Assembly: GCF_000373245.1 (NCBI RefSeq)
Contig: NZ_KB890757.1
Location: 1 to 64,000 of the forward strand
DNA: 64,000 nucleotides
Direction: 5' to 3'
DNA from: Echinicola pacifica DSM 19836
GTDB taxonomy: Bacteria > Bacteroidota > Bacteroidia > Cytophagales > Cyclobacteriaceae
Each line of letters opens with the position of its first letter. Positions within the stretch are counted from its first letter, which is position 1. Under the pieces are notes generated by a model. That model was not told where the DNA came from. It did not search any database and was given only the letters and a program-made list of their open reading frames with translations. Below are positions 36,070 to 46,440 of this stretch, piece by piece. The translations under genes were made by a program, and so were the position numbers.

Positions 36070-37986
36070 TTACTCTTGGCTTCCTACAGAGGGGAGAAGT
36101 TCTCTGAATTTTGCTCTGCTAAGACTGTCTTCTTCACTGCTTTTATGTTCTGACGTGCAGCTGATACATAGCAAGCCGTTTTTATTAAACACCCAGGTAT
36201 TTTCGCTATTGATATCCTTGAGTTTATAGCCGTTTTTATAAATGGTGCTTTTCAAGATAGATATCATTGATTTCTCCAAAATGAAAGGTTTATTATATGG
36301 AATCATCATCGTTTGCTCCACACTTTGGCCTCGGAATTTTGCCATCGACCCAAAGGAAAGAGTACGAGGGAATATGGCCACGCTATCTTGCAATTCAAAC
36401 TCATAACCTACCGAACTCGCATTGTTATTTGCCTCCTTGCGGCTAGAGCCTTTGGATTCGAAGTGCTGACTCAGCGTAATAAGACTGTCTTCAGTGCCTC
36501 TTAAGGTGAGGGATACTAAGTCAAGTTCCTCCAATCCGGTCTCCCGTTCACTGGCCCTGAGAATCAAGATAGAGCCCTTAGGGTTCAAGGTCTGAGTGGC
36601 GGTGTACTCGCCTCGGCTGGTGAAATTGGCAATGGTATTGGGGATTTGGAAGGCACAGATCATAATGCTCAATAGCCATATTCCCAAGGTTACCAAGCCA
36701 AATCGCGACTCAATTAAGCTTCTTCTGATCATCACGCTTATCCCGAGTAATATTAGCACAAGACCAGGGATGAAGATGGCGACACTGATGGCTACTGCTA
36801 GCCACATTGGGATCAGCTCTGTCATCATTCCTTCAGGAAGATTATTGAGGATAAATCCAATATTATTATTATTGATTAAGCCAAAATAGACGCCCAGCAA
36901 CATCACCGGAGCGATGGTCAGTAGGGTACCTATGGAAAATATTATCAAGCCAAACCCTACACGGATGATATCTAATATGAACCTGCCAAAGGGCCCTAAG
37001 GCCATGCCTATCCCATTTAGCACATTGCCAAGAAATCGAAAGGGCGCCAGCCAGGCTTTCCTTCGCGGCTGCTGCATAGGGATTGCCGGTAATTGCCGGT
37101 TTTCTATAATCGTGTTTTCTATATTTGAAAGGGTGATTTCGCCACCTTTCATTTTTATTCGCTCCGTAATGGATTTGGCAAGAGGCGTGATAATCCATAG
37201 GATCAAATAGATCACTAAGCCCGCTCCACCTGCAAAAACAAGTCCGATGAAGGCCAGACGAGCCCATAATACTTCTATGCTAAAGTAAGCGGCAAGCCCG
37301 CTACAGATGCCTCCAATCACCCGGTCATCGGGGTTACGATAGAGCTTCTTAATTTTTTTGTCTTCAGGTTCCTCAAAGGATACCGGAAGGATAATCCATA
37401 GCACGATATAGGCCAATACGGCCCACCATCCCAGGGATACTGACCAATCCCAGTCCCAGGGAAGGATGTCGAAATTCCGGAAGGAAAGTCGCCCGCTAAA
37501 CAGCAATAATATCGCGATCAGGCGGGTCCATAAGGGATCTATGGCCAGATAATGTGCTAAGCCTGCGCAGACTCCACCGAGGATTTTGCGGCTTTCCAGT
37601 CGGGTGAGTTTTTTATACCCCGTGGCTCCTTCCTGCTCAGGAGGAGTGATGTATTTATAATATTCATGCTCAATAGGCTCTTCCTCCATCTTGGCTTTAG
37701 CCTCGGATGATGGCTCGTCTTCCACCGCCTGAAAATCAGCAATGGTCCCCATTTTCTCGATCAGACGCTCCACATTTTCTGCGGTGATGACCTGCTTATT
37801 GTTCTTAAGATTGCTGAGAAATATCTCTGCGATCCGGTTTTCGATATCACTGATGATCTCTTGATTGTCATCATAATGTGAAAAGTGCCGGTTGATCGCT
37901 TCCAGATACTTCTTGAGACTCGCGTATCCGTCTTCTTCAATATGGAATAAAATCCCACTTATATTTATGCTAATCGTTTTTTTCAT
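36070..37986 (-). CDS. PspC-domain membrane protein
   Basis: The protein is 638 aa from the ATG at 37986 (MKKTISINISGILFHIEEDGY); its first base pairs form ATGA with the PadR stop. The frame is open 47 codons upstream, but that part overlaps the padR gene and is not typical. After an N-terminal soluble domain (1-115) come two PspC domains (RKILGGVCAGLAHYLAIDPLWTR and RVIGGICSGLAAYFSIEVLWARL), further transmembrane helices, and a C-terminal DUF-like region. PspC proteins sense or respond to membrane stress. Here a PadR regulator replaces the usual psp genes. Confidence 0.88.
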   Translation of the reverse strand: MKKTISINISGILFHIEEDGYASLKKYLEAINRHFSHYDDNQEIISDIENRIAEIFLSNLKNNKQVITAENVERLIEKMGTIADFQAVEDEPSSEAKAKMEEEPIEHEYYKYITPPEQEGATGYKKLTRLESRKILGGVCAGLAHYLAIDPLWTRLIAILLLFSGRLSFRNFDILPWDWDWSVSLGWWAVLAYIVLWIILPVSFEEPEDKKIKKLYRNPDDRVIGGICSGLAAYFSIEVLWARLAFIGLVFAGGAGLVIYLILWIITPLAKSITERIKMKGGEITLSNIENTIIENRQLPAIPMQQPRRKAWLAPFRFLGNVLNGIGMALGPFGRFILDIIRVGFGLIIFSIGTLLTIAPVMLLGVYFGLINNNNIGFILNNLPEGMMTELIPMWLAVAISVAIFIPGLVLILLGISVMIRRSLIESRFGLVTLGIWLLSIMICAFQIPNTIANFTSRGEYTATQTLNPKGSILILRASERETGLEELDLVSLTLRGTEDSLITLSQHFESKGSSRKEANNNASSVGYEFELQDSVAIFPRTLSFGSMAKFRGQSVEQTMMIPYNKPFILEKSMISILKSTIYKNGYKLKDINSENTWVFNKNGLLCISCTSEHKSSEEDSLSRAKFRELLPSVGSQE

Positions 37987-38321
37987 GGCCTTTGTTGTTT
38001 CGAGGTGATCAATGTGGTGGACTGTACCAGATCTTTCCAGGTGCTGTCCAGCGTGTTGAGGAAATTCGTTCCTTCTGAAGTGATGGAGTAATATTTCCTT
38101 GGTGGCCCGGATTCCGATTCTACCCATTTATAAGAAACCAGTGAGGCCGTCTTGAGGCGATTGAGTAAAGGGTATAAGGTTCCTTCCACCACGATCAGCT
38201 TAGCCTCCGTGAGCTCCTCTAACATGTCCGAAGCATATACTTCTCCCCGCGATATTATATGTAAGATGCAAAACTCGAGAATTCCTTTTCTCATTTGCAC
38301 CTGTGTGTTGGATGCTTTCAT
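37983..38321 (-). CDS. PadR-family transcriptional regulator
   Basis: This 112-aa protein has the PadR winged helix: KGILEFCILHIISRGEVYASDMLEEL, LIVVEGTLYPLLNRLKTASLVSYKW and PPRKYYSITSEGTNFL. It overlaps the PspC gene by ATGA and is probably its regulator and the first gene of the pair. PadR proteins usually repress their own operon until a ligand binds. No operator could be picked out. Confidence 0.93.
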   Translation of the reverse strand: MKASNTQVQMRKGILEFCILHIISRGEVYASDMLEELTEAKLIVVEGTLYPLLNRLKTASLVSYKWVESESGPPRKYYSITSEGTNFLNTLDSTWKDLVQSTTLITSKQQRP

Positions 38322-38718
38322 TTAAGCCTAATTTAAGTGAATTATACAAGTCATATGCATGGCTTTGTTTTTAAAGCTAATGGATGATTATGATAGGTAC
38401 TCTTCACAAAATGATACCAAAGTTAAAGCTGCTACCTTGTATAACCAATTTCTGGGTGATCACAGGATGTGTTTATACTATTCTATCCCTCCTTTTCTTT
38501 TCTAAACAGTGCTCTGAGCGATATTTTCGGATGATAGTCATAAGTTTAAAAAACGTAATTATTTTTTTTGCCATTCAGGTGAAGGGATGAGTCGAATAAG
38601 CCTCTGTCTCTGAAATGAACAGGTTTTGTTCGATTACGAACAATGTTAAAAGAGAGTTCATGGCTTAATTTAAGATGTACATATTCTTTTATCATCAAAT
38701 ATTTTTTACTTTGCACTA
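38322..38718. other. Intergenic region between divergent operons
   Basis: I see no gene in these roughly 400 bases. A stretch TTTACTTTGC at 38704-38714 resembles a Bacteroidota -7 box but lies only a few bases before the next start codon, so I do not assign it. Confidence 0.4.
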
Positions 38719-39849
38719 GTGAAAATTGTCAGGATTTTTATTTCGAAAAGTTTCATTTTTATCTTGGGGATGCTTTTGGCCAGTTCATGGGCGAAAGCCC
38801 AGAGCATTGTGCCCAAATATTCCAATGAATTTCTGAATATCGGCGTGGGCGCGCGGGCCCTAGGCATGGGAGGAGCGCAAGTGGGAGCCGTCAAGGATGT
38901 CACTGCCGCTTACTGGAACCCTGCGGGGCTACTTGGAATTGAAAACCAGTATGAATTTTCACTGATGCATTCTGAGTATTTTGCGGGAATTGCCAAGTAT
39001 GATTACGCGGCGTTTTCTACCAATATCGAAGAGGATAATCAAATTGCCATCTCCATGATCCGTTTTGGCGTGGATGATATTCCCGACACCCGCTTCTTGT
39101 ATGATGCCAATGGCGCCCTGAATTACGATAATATCCAGTTTTTCAATGCCGCCGACTATGCGCTCATCCTTTCTTATGCCAGAGATTTTAGCAATGTCTT
39201 CAAAGCCGGAATCAACACTAAAATCATCCATAGAAACGTCGGTAAGTTTGCCAAAGCCTGGGGTTTTGGCTTTGATGTAGGGGGGATGTATGTGGCAGAA
39301 GGCTGGCAGCTGGGGCTAATGCTCAGAGATATCACCACCACCTTCAATGCATGGGCGCATAATGCAGAAGAAGTCAAGGATATTTATGCCGAGACCGGCA
39401 ATGAACTGCCCCAAAACTCGATAGAACTCACCCTTCCACAGGCGATTGTAAGTTTTGCAAAAACGGTGGAGTTTGGGGAGCTGCTGACTGCTCAGGGAGT
39501 GTTAGACCTTGGGTTTACGTTTGACGGTCAGCGGAATACCCTGATCTCCACCTCCGTGATGAGCGTGGACCCTAGGCTAGGAATGGAATTTGGCTACAAA
39601 AACGTCGCTTTCCTTAGAGGAGGACTCAGCAATTTTCAATATATCAAGGACTTTAATGGAGACAAAAGCCTAGCCCTAAAGCCAAGTTTTGGATTGGGGA
39701 TGCTCTTAAACGAACGGGCCTATATTGACTATGCCCTCACCGATATTGGTGCGGTGTCAGAAACGCCCTATTCACATGTATTTAGTTTGAAGGTTTCTTT
39801 GGAGCCGTTAGGAGAGGGTTTTAGATTGTATAAATGGGGCAATAGATAG
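38719..39849 (+). CDS. PorV/PorQ-family outer-membrane protein
   Basis: This 376-aa protein starts at a GTG and has a signal peptide ending WAKAQ. The N-terminal motif FLNIGVGARALGMGGAQVGAVKDVTAAYWNPAGL is typical of the UPF0164/PorV-PorQ barrel family of type IX secretion. The rest has repeated barrel strands. In T9SS, PorV carries cargo from the translocon to the sortase PorU. Here the gene precedes a PorU2-like sortase by 7 bp, fitting that partnership. True PorV begins differently (TAVPFLxIxPDARA), so I call family rather than PorV itself. Confidence 0.85.
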   Translation: MKIVRIFISKSFIFILGMLLASSWAKAQSIVPKYSNEFLNIGVGARALGMGGAQVGAVKDVTAAYWNPAGLLGIENQYEFSLMHSEYFAGIAKYDYAAFSTNIEEDNQIAISMIRFGVDDIPDTRFLYDANGALNYDNIQFFNAADYALILSYARDFSNVFKAGINTKIIHRNVGKFAKAWGFGFDVGGMYVAEGWQLGLMLRDITTTFNAWAHNAEEVKDIYAETGNELPQNSIELTLPQAIVSFAKTVEFGELLTAQGVLDLGFTFDGQRNTLISTSVMSVDPRLGMEFGYKNVAFLRGGLSNFQYIKDFNGDKSLALKPSFGLGMLLNERAYIDYALTDIGAVSETPYSHVFSLKVSLEPLGEGFRLYKWGNR

Positions 39850-39856
39850 GCTGCTT

Positions 39857-42800
39857 ATGAAGAAAATTGTTCTACTATATACTGTATTATTCCTTACTTC
39901 CTTCGCAGCATTTGCTCAGAATGAATGGATAGATTATTCCAAGACTTATTATAAGCTTCTCACGAATACAGATGGTATTTACCGCATCAGCTATACCACG
40001 CTCTCAGCCTCTGGATTGACCATGAGCAGCCTAGATCCTCGTACCATTCGTGTTTATCATCGTGGGGTAGAGGTGGCCGTTTTCGTGTCTGGACAGGAGG
40101 ATGGAAGATTTGACCAGCAGGATTATATAGAAGTAATCGGAGAGAGGAATGATGGGGATGCGGACCGGGAGCTATATGAGCAAGCTGACCAGATGGCCAA
40201 TCCCGAGTACAACCTTCACACGGATGCCACTGCTTTTTTCATCACCGTTACCCCAGGCCAATATGGTAAGAGGGTGGCGCAGCGAGCCCTTGACCCCAGC
40301 TTAGCTCCTCTTACCTATATCCGACAGGAAGTATTGCAGGTGCTCGGGGAGCAATATTCCCTGGGGCGGAGCTATACCTTAGGGATGCATCTGGGGTCTT
40401 ACGATGTGGGGGAAGGATGGACAAGCGCCGTAATCACTCGAGGCAAGGCCAGAGAGATTGTTTTTTCGGACTTAGCTCCTTTTTTACCAGATCTGAAGGC
40501 GGCGGTTTCGGTGGCGATAGTCGGAAGATCGGAGGCACCTCATTTGGTCGATATCTTCGTTGGAGCCAATGAAAGCAGCCTGAGACTCGTGGAAACCTTG
40601 GCCTTTGAAGGATTTGCTTATCTCTCAAGGGAGTACCCTTTGCGGGCGGAGGATTTCGGCGCGGATGGAAAGTTTCTTATTCGTATTAGCCCAAAAAGTA
40701 TGGTGGGCAATAATGATAATGTTTCCGTCAGCTACGCCAAGCTAACTTATAACCGCCAAATGATCAGCAGTGATTTCTCCAAGGAGATCGTAATGATTCC
40801 AGCTGGACAATATACCCTGGATTGGTCCGCGCTGTCCGAAGCTTATCGTGTGTATGATATTTCGGATATCTCCCAGCCTATTCTCCTTGCACCCGCCAGC
40901 ACAAGCTCAGGTATCCAAGTGTCGGCGGGGAATCCGCTGAGCAGCACCCGTCTCCTGATGATGCGAGCTAGCAGCCGAATTGAGACCACCACTCTGGAGC
41001 GAATTACCTTTCAGAACCTTCTGGGCAGCGCTGCGAACTATCTCATCATGACGCATCCGGATATGCGCAAGCCTACTTCCGTAAATGTGGACCCCGTGGC
41101 AGCTTATGCTAGCTATCGCCAGTCTCCGGCAGGAGGAGGTTTTCAGACCTTGATCTTCACCGCCGAGGATCTATACAATCAATTCAACTATGGCGAAAAA
41201 TCCCCCCTGGCGATAAAGAAATTTCTGAAGCAATATTACGAACGCTACCATCCTGAATATCTCCTCTTGATGGGTAGGGCTTTTGGGATGTACAATACCG
41301 AAAGGTCAGGAAGTGAGACTTATTATTATCGCGACCGCCCGGATTTATTTACCCAAAAAGATTATGTCCCCACCTTTGGGTATCCTTATAATGACAACCG
41401 TTTTGTGGTGGGCTTTGACCCATCCATTCCCAATGATGCAGCGATGGCCGTGGGGCGAATCCCTGCCACTGCCCCGGAGCAGATCAATGATTACCTGAAT
41501 AAGGTGAAAGAAAAAGAAGCTCTTGGCGCCTCTGCCAATTGGCAAAAAGACCTGATACACCTCAGTGGAGGACTTTCTGCCTTCGAGCTGGAGAGATATT
41601 ATGTGTATTTGCAAGGCTTCGAGAGGATAGCCGAAGGTCCTTTTCTAGGCGGCGATGTGACCACCTTTCGTAAGCGGAATAATACCGCCACAGAATTGAT
41701 TAATATCTCGGGAAAAGTAAATGAAGGGACCAGCCTAGTGACTTTCTTTGGTCATGCCGCCACCTCCACCACCGATATTGATGTGGGCTTTGTGAGTCAG
41801 GATGAATTGGGCTATGCCAATAAAGGAAAGTATCCCGCCCTGCTGATGAATGGCTGCGATGCAGGAAATGCCTTTGGCAAAGCCTATACTTTCGGAGAAG
41901 ACTGGATCATAACCCCTGACCGTGGCGCTACCAACTTCATGGCAAATGCCAGCATTGGCGTGGACGTTTTCCTGCGCCGTTATTCCGAGACATTTTACGA
42001 AAAGGCCTTTCAGGATTCCTCACTCATCTATCAGTCCATCGGGAAGGTGAAGCTGGCTTCCGAGGTGTTGTTTTATGAGCGATACGGAAACTCTTCTATC
42101 AATCAATCTCATGCCAATCAGATGATAATGCTTGGAGATCCTGCCGTTGGGATTTTCCCTGCTCCTCATGCGGATTATTCCCTGAATAAGGATGAAGTGG
42201 CCTTGCAAGACCTGAATGGTAATAAAGTAAATAACCTTACCGATACGCTCGACCTGACCTTCGTCGTACGGAATCTAGGCCGAGTGGATATGGATACCGT
42301 GGAGATCACGGTCAGCCGTCAGCTGCCAGATGGGACCTTGATTAATTTTGAACCAAAGAAAATAGCCCCCATATATTATAGAGATACCATTCACTATTCT
42401 GTGCCCAATATAGGAGTGGTGTCCGCTGGAGATAATGTGTTTACCATTGCTATAAATTCAAAACGCACTGTGCCAGAAATTTCCTTTGCGAATAATAGCA
42501 TTATGGCCTCTTTATTCATCGAGTCTTCAGGAACACAGAATCTAAGCCCTCTTCCTTATGCGATTCATAGCAGAGAAGTGGTGGAGATGGTGGCGCAGAT
42601 TCCTGGCAAATCCACCGAAGAGCGTACCATTATTTTTCAGTTGGATACCTCCCCTGATTTTAGCTCTTCCTGGCGAAAAGAGGCGAGGGTGACCACCTTA
42701 AACTTAGCTCGCTTTAGCCAAAATATCGCCGACCGTCTTAGTGGAACAGATACCGTGACTTTTTATTGGAGGACAAAATTCCTCCAAGCCAAAGAAGGTG

Positions 42801-44884
42801 AAAGCCAGGATTGGCCCACAGACAGCTTTTCTTTTATCCCCAATGGCCCTGAAGGTTGGATCCAGCGGCAATTTGCGCAGCTCGAAGAAAATCAGCTGGT
42901 CAATTTGCAGCCTAAAGGAACACCCCTGCAGTGGCAATATGAAGGCACGAAGCTGGACGTGGATATCTTTACCTTTGGAGACCAGACAGAAGGGCTGAGT
43001 TATGGCCAGGTGCAGATCCAGTTGGATGGTATATCTTATAATCAGGATCTTTTTCAGCGCAGGTGTACCGATGGTTCATTTGCCTTGATGGCTTTTGACC
43101 AGCGTAGTCTCGCTTCTTATTTAGTTGTTCCCCTGACCAATTTTGATGTTTTGGATGGTAAAAGCTGCGGAAAGACTCCCCAGATTATTCAGAATATTAG
43201 AAATAGCTGGATTACAGATCCAGAGGAGTCCATCTTCTATGACTATATAGACGGGGTCAAGGACGGAGATTATGTGGTGCTTTTTTCTGTGGGAGCGGTG
43301 ACTTTTGACGATTGGCCCGATGCAGCCTACCAGAAGATGAAAGAGCTCGGAGCCAATGAGGCTAGGCTTAGGAATCTCGCCACTGGTGATCCTTATATTC
43401 TCTTTGGTCGCAAAGGTATGAAAGCGGGGGATGCTACAGAAATCGTGGCTGACCCCAGCTCGGAGCTGCCTGCCAGCCAGCAGGTCATCACCTTCAACAC
43501 TACTTTGGAAGGCTATTTTGACCAAGGATATATTGCTAGCGGTCGGATAGGACCCTCCGCATTTTGGGATCGGTTTTATAACCAAACCAAAGCTCCTCAG
43601 CCCACAGAGGAGGAGGAATTTGCCTTTGATGTGATAGGGGTGAGGGCTGATGGACAGGAGGAGTTGCTCTTCCGGGAGGTGCTTATGGAGGAGTTGAGTC
43701 TTACAGATATCAATGCAGAGCGCTACCCCTTCCTGCGCTTACAATTCTCACTAGATCAATCCGAAAACCGCATTCCTCGCCAATTGTCCCAGTGGCAGGT
43801 CAATTATACGGGCGTTCCTGAAGGGGTTTTGATTCTTAAAAATAAGGAAAATGAAATCCGACTGGAGGAAGGTGAGGATACCTTGGTGAAATTTGAGTTT
43901 ATCAATATCTCAAATGTTGACTTTAGCGATAGCCTGAAGCTGCAATATTCCTTTTTGAATAAGATAACCAATACCGTGGAGGACTTTCAGCAGATGATTC
44001 CTGCTGTGAAAGCAGGGGAATCCTATACCTTCGAAATCCCATTTTCCTCCCTTGGAAATCCAGGTAGCAATTCTCTCAATATCACGGTCAATCCACGGGA
44101 GTATATGGAGCAGACTTTTAAGAATAATGTCCTTGACTTAGCCGATTATATTATCGTCAAGGAAGATGATCAAAACCCAGTGTTGGATGTGAGTTTTGAT
44201 GGAGTGTATATTATGGATGGTGATATCGTATCGCCTAGTGTGATGATCCTGGCCTTGGTAAAGGACGAGAACCAATCCTTGCTCAAGCAGGATACTACTG
44301 GGGTGGAGGTGTTTTTGAAGCGGGATTGCGAGTCCTGCACCTTTGAGCGGGTAAGCTTTTCTGGGCCTTCGCTGAAGTGGTCTTCGGCGACTGCGACCAC
44401 AGATTTCAAGCTGGAGTATCAGCCTGGTCCCCTGGAGGATGGGGTTTATACCCTTCGGGTAAATGCGGAAGATGGCTCCGGAAATCAAGCGGGAGATAAG
44501 CCCTACGAGGTGCAGTTTGAAGTGATAAACGAAAGCAGCATTTCGCATTTTTATCCCTATCCCAATCCATTTAGCACCAGCGTTCGATTTGTGTTTACCG
44601 TGACGGGGATTGCTCCTCCCGATGAAGTGAAGATCCAGATTATGACCGTTACAGGCAAAGTGGTGAAGGAGATCCTCCAGGATGAACTGGGGCCGCTGAA
44701 GATAGGAAATAATATCTCCGAATACGCTTGGGATGGCAAGGATGAATTTGGCGATCAGCTAGCCAATGGGGTGTATATCTATCGAGTTCTTGTCCGTAAA
44801 GACGGTCAATTTATAGAGCATCGTGCGACCGCAGGAGACAAGGCCTTCAAAAAAGGTTATGGAAAAATGTATCTGCTGCGTTAA
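39857..44884 (+). CDS. porU2: Type IX secretion C25 peptidase, PorU2-like sortase
   Basis: This 1675-aa protein has a signal peptide ending AAFAQ. A gingipain-like C25 cysteine peptidase domain follows, with catalytic H633 in FFGHAATSTT and C667 in LLMNGCDAGNAF. After it come several beta-sandwich domains and a C-terminal FYPYPNPF...VFTVTG domain ending GVYIYRVLVRKDG, like T9SS-sorted proteins. Classical PorU is about 1100-1200 aa; the extra length fits the larger PorU2 type of Cytophagales. It would cleave cargo C-terminal signals and attach cargo to the surface. It directly follows the PorV-like gene. The PorU2 label is by length and layout. Confidence 0.85.
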   Translation: MKKIVLLYTVLFLTSFAAFAQNEWIDYSKTYYKLLTNTDGIYRISYTTLSASGLTMSSLDPRTIRVYHRGVEVAVFVSGQEDGRFDQQDYIEVIGERNDGDADRELYEQADQMANPEYNLHTDATAFFITVTPGQYGKRVAQRALDPSLAPLTYIRQEVLQVLGEQYSLGRSYTLGMHLGSYDVGEGWTSAVITRGKAREIVFSDLAPFLPDLKAAVSVAIVGRSEAPHLVDIFVGANESSLRLVETLAFEGFAYLSREYPLRAEDFGADGKFLIRISPKSMVGNNDNVSVSYAKLTYNRQMISSDFSKEIVMIPAGQYTLDWSALSEAYRVYDISDISQPILLAPASTSSGIQVSAGNPLSSTRLLMMRASSRIETTTLERITFQNLLGSAANYLIMTHPDMRKPTSVNVDPVAAYASYRQSPAGGGFQTLIFTAEDLYNQFNYGEKSPLAIKKFLKQYYERYHPEYLLLMGRAFGMYNTERSGSETYYYRDRPDLFTQKDYVPTFGYPYNDNRFVVGFDPSIPNDAAMAVGRIPATAPEQINDYLNKVKEKEALGASANWQKDLIHLSGGLSAFELERYYVYLQGFERIAEGPFLGGDVTTFRKRNNTATELINISGKVNEGTSLVTFFGHAATSTTDIDVGFVSQDELGYANKGKYPALLMNGCDAGNAFGKAYTFGEDWIITPDRGATNFMANASIGVDVFLRRYSETFYEKAFQDSSLIYQSIGKVKLASEVLFYERYGNSSINQSHANQMIMLGDPAVGIFPAPHADYSLNKDEVALQDLNGNKVNNLTDTLDLTFVVRNLGRVDMDTVEITVSRQLPDGTLINFEPKKIAPIYYRDTIHYSVPNIGVVSAGDNVFTIAINSKRTVPEISFANNSIMASLFIESSGTQNLSPLPYAIHSREVVEMVAQIPGKSTEERTIIFQLDTSPDFSSSWRKEARVTTLNLARFSQNIADRLSGTDTVTFYWRTKFLQAKEGESQDWPTDSFSFIPNGPEGWIQRQFAQLEENQLVNLQPKGTPLQWQYEGTKLDVDIFTFGDQTEGLSYGQVQIQLDGISYNQDLFQRRCTDGSFALMAFDQRSLASYLVVPLTNFDVLDGKSCGKTPQIIQNIRNSWITDPEESIFYDYIDGVKDGDYVVLFSVGAVTFDDWPDAAYQKMKELGANEARLRNLATGDPYILFGRKGMKAGDATEIVADPSSELPASQQVITFNTTLEGYFDQGYIASGRIGPSAFWDRFYNQTKAPQPTEEEEFAFDVIGVRADGQEELLFREVLMEELSLTDINAERYPFLRLQFSLDQSENRIPRQLSQWQVNYTGVPEGVLILKNKENEIRLEEGEDTLVKFEFINISNVDFSDSLKLQYSFLNKITNTVEDFQQMIPAVKAGESYTFEIPFSSLGNPGSNSLNITVNPREYMEQTFKNNVLDLADYIIVKEDDQNPVLDVSFDGVYIMDGDIVSPSVMILALVKDENQSLLKQDTTGVEVFLKRDCESCTFERVSFSGPSLKWSSATATTDFKLEYQPGPLEDGVYTLRVNAEDGSGNQAGDKPYEVQFEVINESSISHFYPYPNPFSTSVRFVFTVTGIAPPDEVKIQIMTVTGKVVKEILQDELGPLKIGNNISEYAWDGKDEFGDQLANGVYIYRVLVRKDGQFIEHRATAGDKAFKKGYGKMYLLR

Positions 44885-45069
44885 AGGTATTTGGGCCTTT
44901 GGCAAATTGAATACCTCCGCCCAGAACGAAAATAGATAAAGATAAAAACCCGGTTTAGGGGCTTTGTGGGACGAATGTCGGGTAAATGTCGGGTAAAATT
45001 CACCCATTATTCGGCTTATGGTATGATAATAAGATCCAATTTGCGATGGTCAATCAACAACTATTAACA

Positions 45070-45852
45070 ATGAAACAACCAGAGCTAGGAAAGGTAATTC
45101 AACAGCATAGGCTGTCCATGGGAATGACCCAGGAAGAGTTAGTCGAGCGCTGCAATATCAGCGTGCGTACCATACAGCGTATTGAGTCAGGGGAGGTCAC
45201 CCCAAGGTCTTATACTATAAAGATCATTCAGTCGGTACTAGGGATTCCCCTGGATCCTCCCTTAGTAGATCGGAGTTTAGATTCTATTCCTGATGATTTC
45301 TCAGCGAAAGATCGTCAGGTATTTTTTTGGTCAGCGATTATCGGGTTGGCATACTTCATACTATCATCCTATGAGGTCTTTTGGGAGCTGACGCTGATGG
45401 CTGATGATCGCCAGCAGATTCCTCCCTATTATACCCTACTGAAGGTGCTGGTATTAGTCAGCTATGCTGGCTTTGCCTATGGGTTTTACAGAATCGGTCA
45501 GCGTATCCAAAATTCCGCTCTGATGTTTGGAGCGGCAGCATTAATAGTGATTAATGCCATTATTATAGGTTCCGACCTTTATTACGATCCGAGCGCCGCA
45601 GAGAGCCAGTGGATGGGGATTTATGGAGTCGTTGTGTTTGGCATCTCACTAATACCCTTTTCCATAGGTCTTATCCTCTCCCTTAAATCCATGGGGGAGC
45701 CCTATAGGATAGTCGGAATCGTCGGCCTGGTCACGGGCTTCCTCTTTATCAGCCTGTTACTCGCTTTCATCGGTCTCTTTACCTGGGCTGTCTTTGATAT
45801 CGCATGTATTTACCTCCTTTTTCGCCAATCACAGGGGAGGAGGGGGAATTAG
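45070..45852 (+). CDS. Helix-turn-helix protein with membrane domain
   Basis: The protein is 260 aa from the ATG at 45070 (MKQPELGKVIQQHRLSMGMTQ); the upstream open 28 codons are less typical. Residues 3-60 form an XRE-type HTH (MTQEELVERCNISVRTIQRIESGEVTPR). Six to seven transmembrane helices follow. Bacteroidota encode many such small HTH-membrane proteins of unknown function; they probably sense a membrane signal and bind DNA. It lies alone. Confidence 0.82.
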   Translation: MKQPELGKVIQQHRLSMGMTQEELVERCNISVRTIQRIESGEVTPRSYTIKIIQSVLGIPLDPPLVDRSLDSIPDDFSAKDRQVFFWSAIIGLAYFILSSYEVFWELTLMADDRQQIPPYYTLLKVLVLVSYAGFAYGFYRIGQRIQNSALMFGAAALIVINAIIIGSDLYYDPSAAESQWMGIYGVVVFGISLIPFSIGLILSLKSMGEPYRIVGIVGLVTGFLFISLLLAFIGLFTWAVFDIACIYLLFRQSQGRRGN

Positions 45853-46143
45853 GAGACTGAGCGGAGTGATTAATCCGAGGTTTATTTTAGTAAAAGCACG
45901 GATTAGCACAAGCTATTAAGTTTAGGAATATGGGGTAGGGTGTTTAAGAAAAGAATATATTGACCCTAATGAGAAAGTTTTATTTCAGCCTGAGATAATA
46001 ACAGGTTAGCACTGATTCCTTATAGAGGCAGAGGGGAGATTCTTTAGCTGGGTATTTAGCTGGAGTGAAATAATAAGAATAAACCCAGTGTCCTAATGCA
46101 CCTTCAATGGATTGATGGAAATTTACTATTAGCTAAAAACGAC
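45853..46143. other. Gap before tRNA-Leu
   Basis: I see nothing in these 291 bases. Confidence 0.4.
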
Positions 46144-46178
46144 AAAACCCCTTCGGATTTTCATCTGAAGGGGTTTTT
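46144..46178 (-). terminator. Terminator downstream of tRNA-Leu
   Basis: AAAACCCCTTC pairs with GAAGGGGTTTT around an A/T-rich loop directly past the 3' end of the tRNA. Confidence 0.88.
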
Positions 46179-46179
46179 G

Positions 46180-46263
46180 TACCTTGGGCCGGAGTCGAAC
46201 CGGCACGAGTGTTACCTCATTGGTGTTTGAGACCAACGCGTCTACCAATTCCGCCACCAAGGC
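46180..46263 (-). tRNA. tRNA-Leu (anticodon CAA)
   Basis: The minus strand folds as a class II tRNA: acceptor GCCTTGG / CCAAGGT with a G-U first pair, D-arm GGCGGAATTGGTAGACGC, anticodon loop CTCAAAC giving CAA, a variable arm, and GGTTCGACTCC in the T-arm. Anticodon and long variable arm identify leucine. Confidence 0.93.
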
Positions 46264-46440
46264 TTGATAGTCAATTTATGTTATGACTTCCGTTCTCTTC
46301 TGAACGGGATGCAAATATGAGGAAAGTATTTTTTCTTTGCAATACCTTTGCCTAACTAATTTGCAATTTTTTTTTATAGTACTTTGAGCTATTATATCTG
46401 TCTTGGATTAGGCTCTTTATTATCAGTGGATTAGGAGGTT

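Noticed and set aside
37987-38127. 47-codon upstream extension of the PspC-domain gene
   Set aside because: It lies over the padR gene in another frame; the ATG at 37986 gives a typical start and an ATGA overlap.
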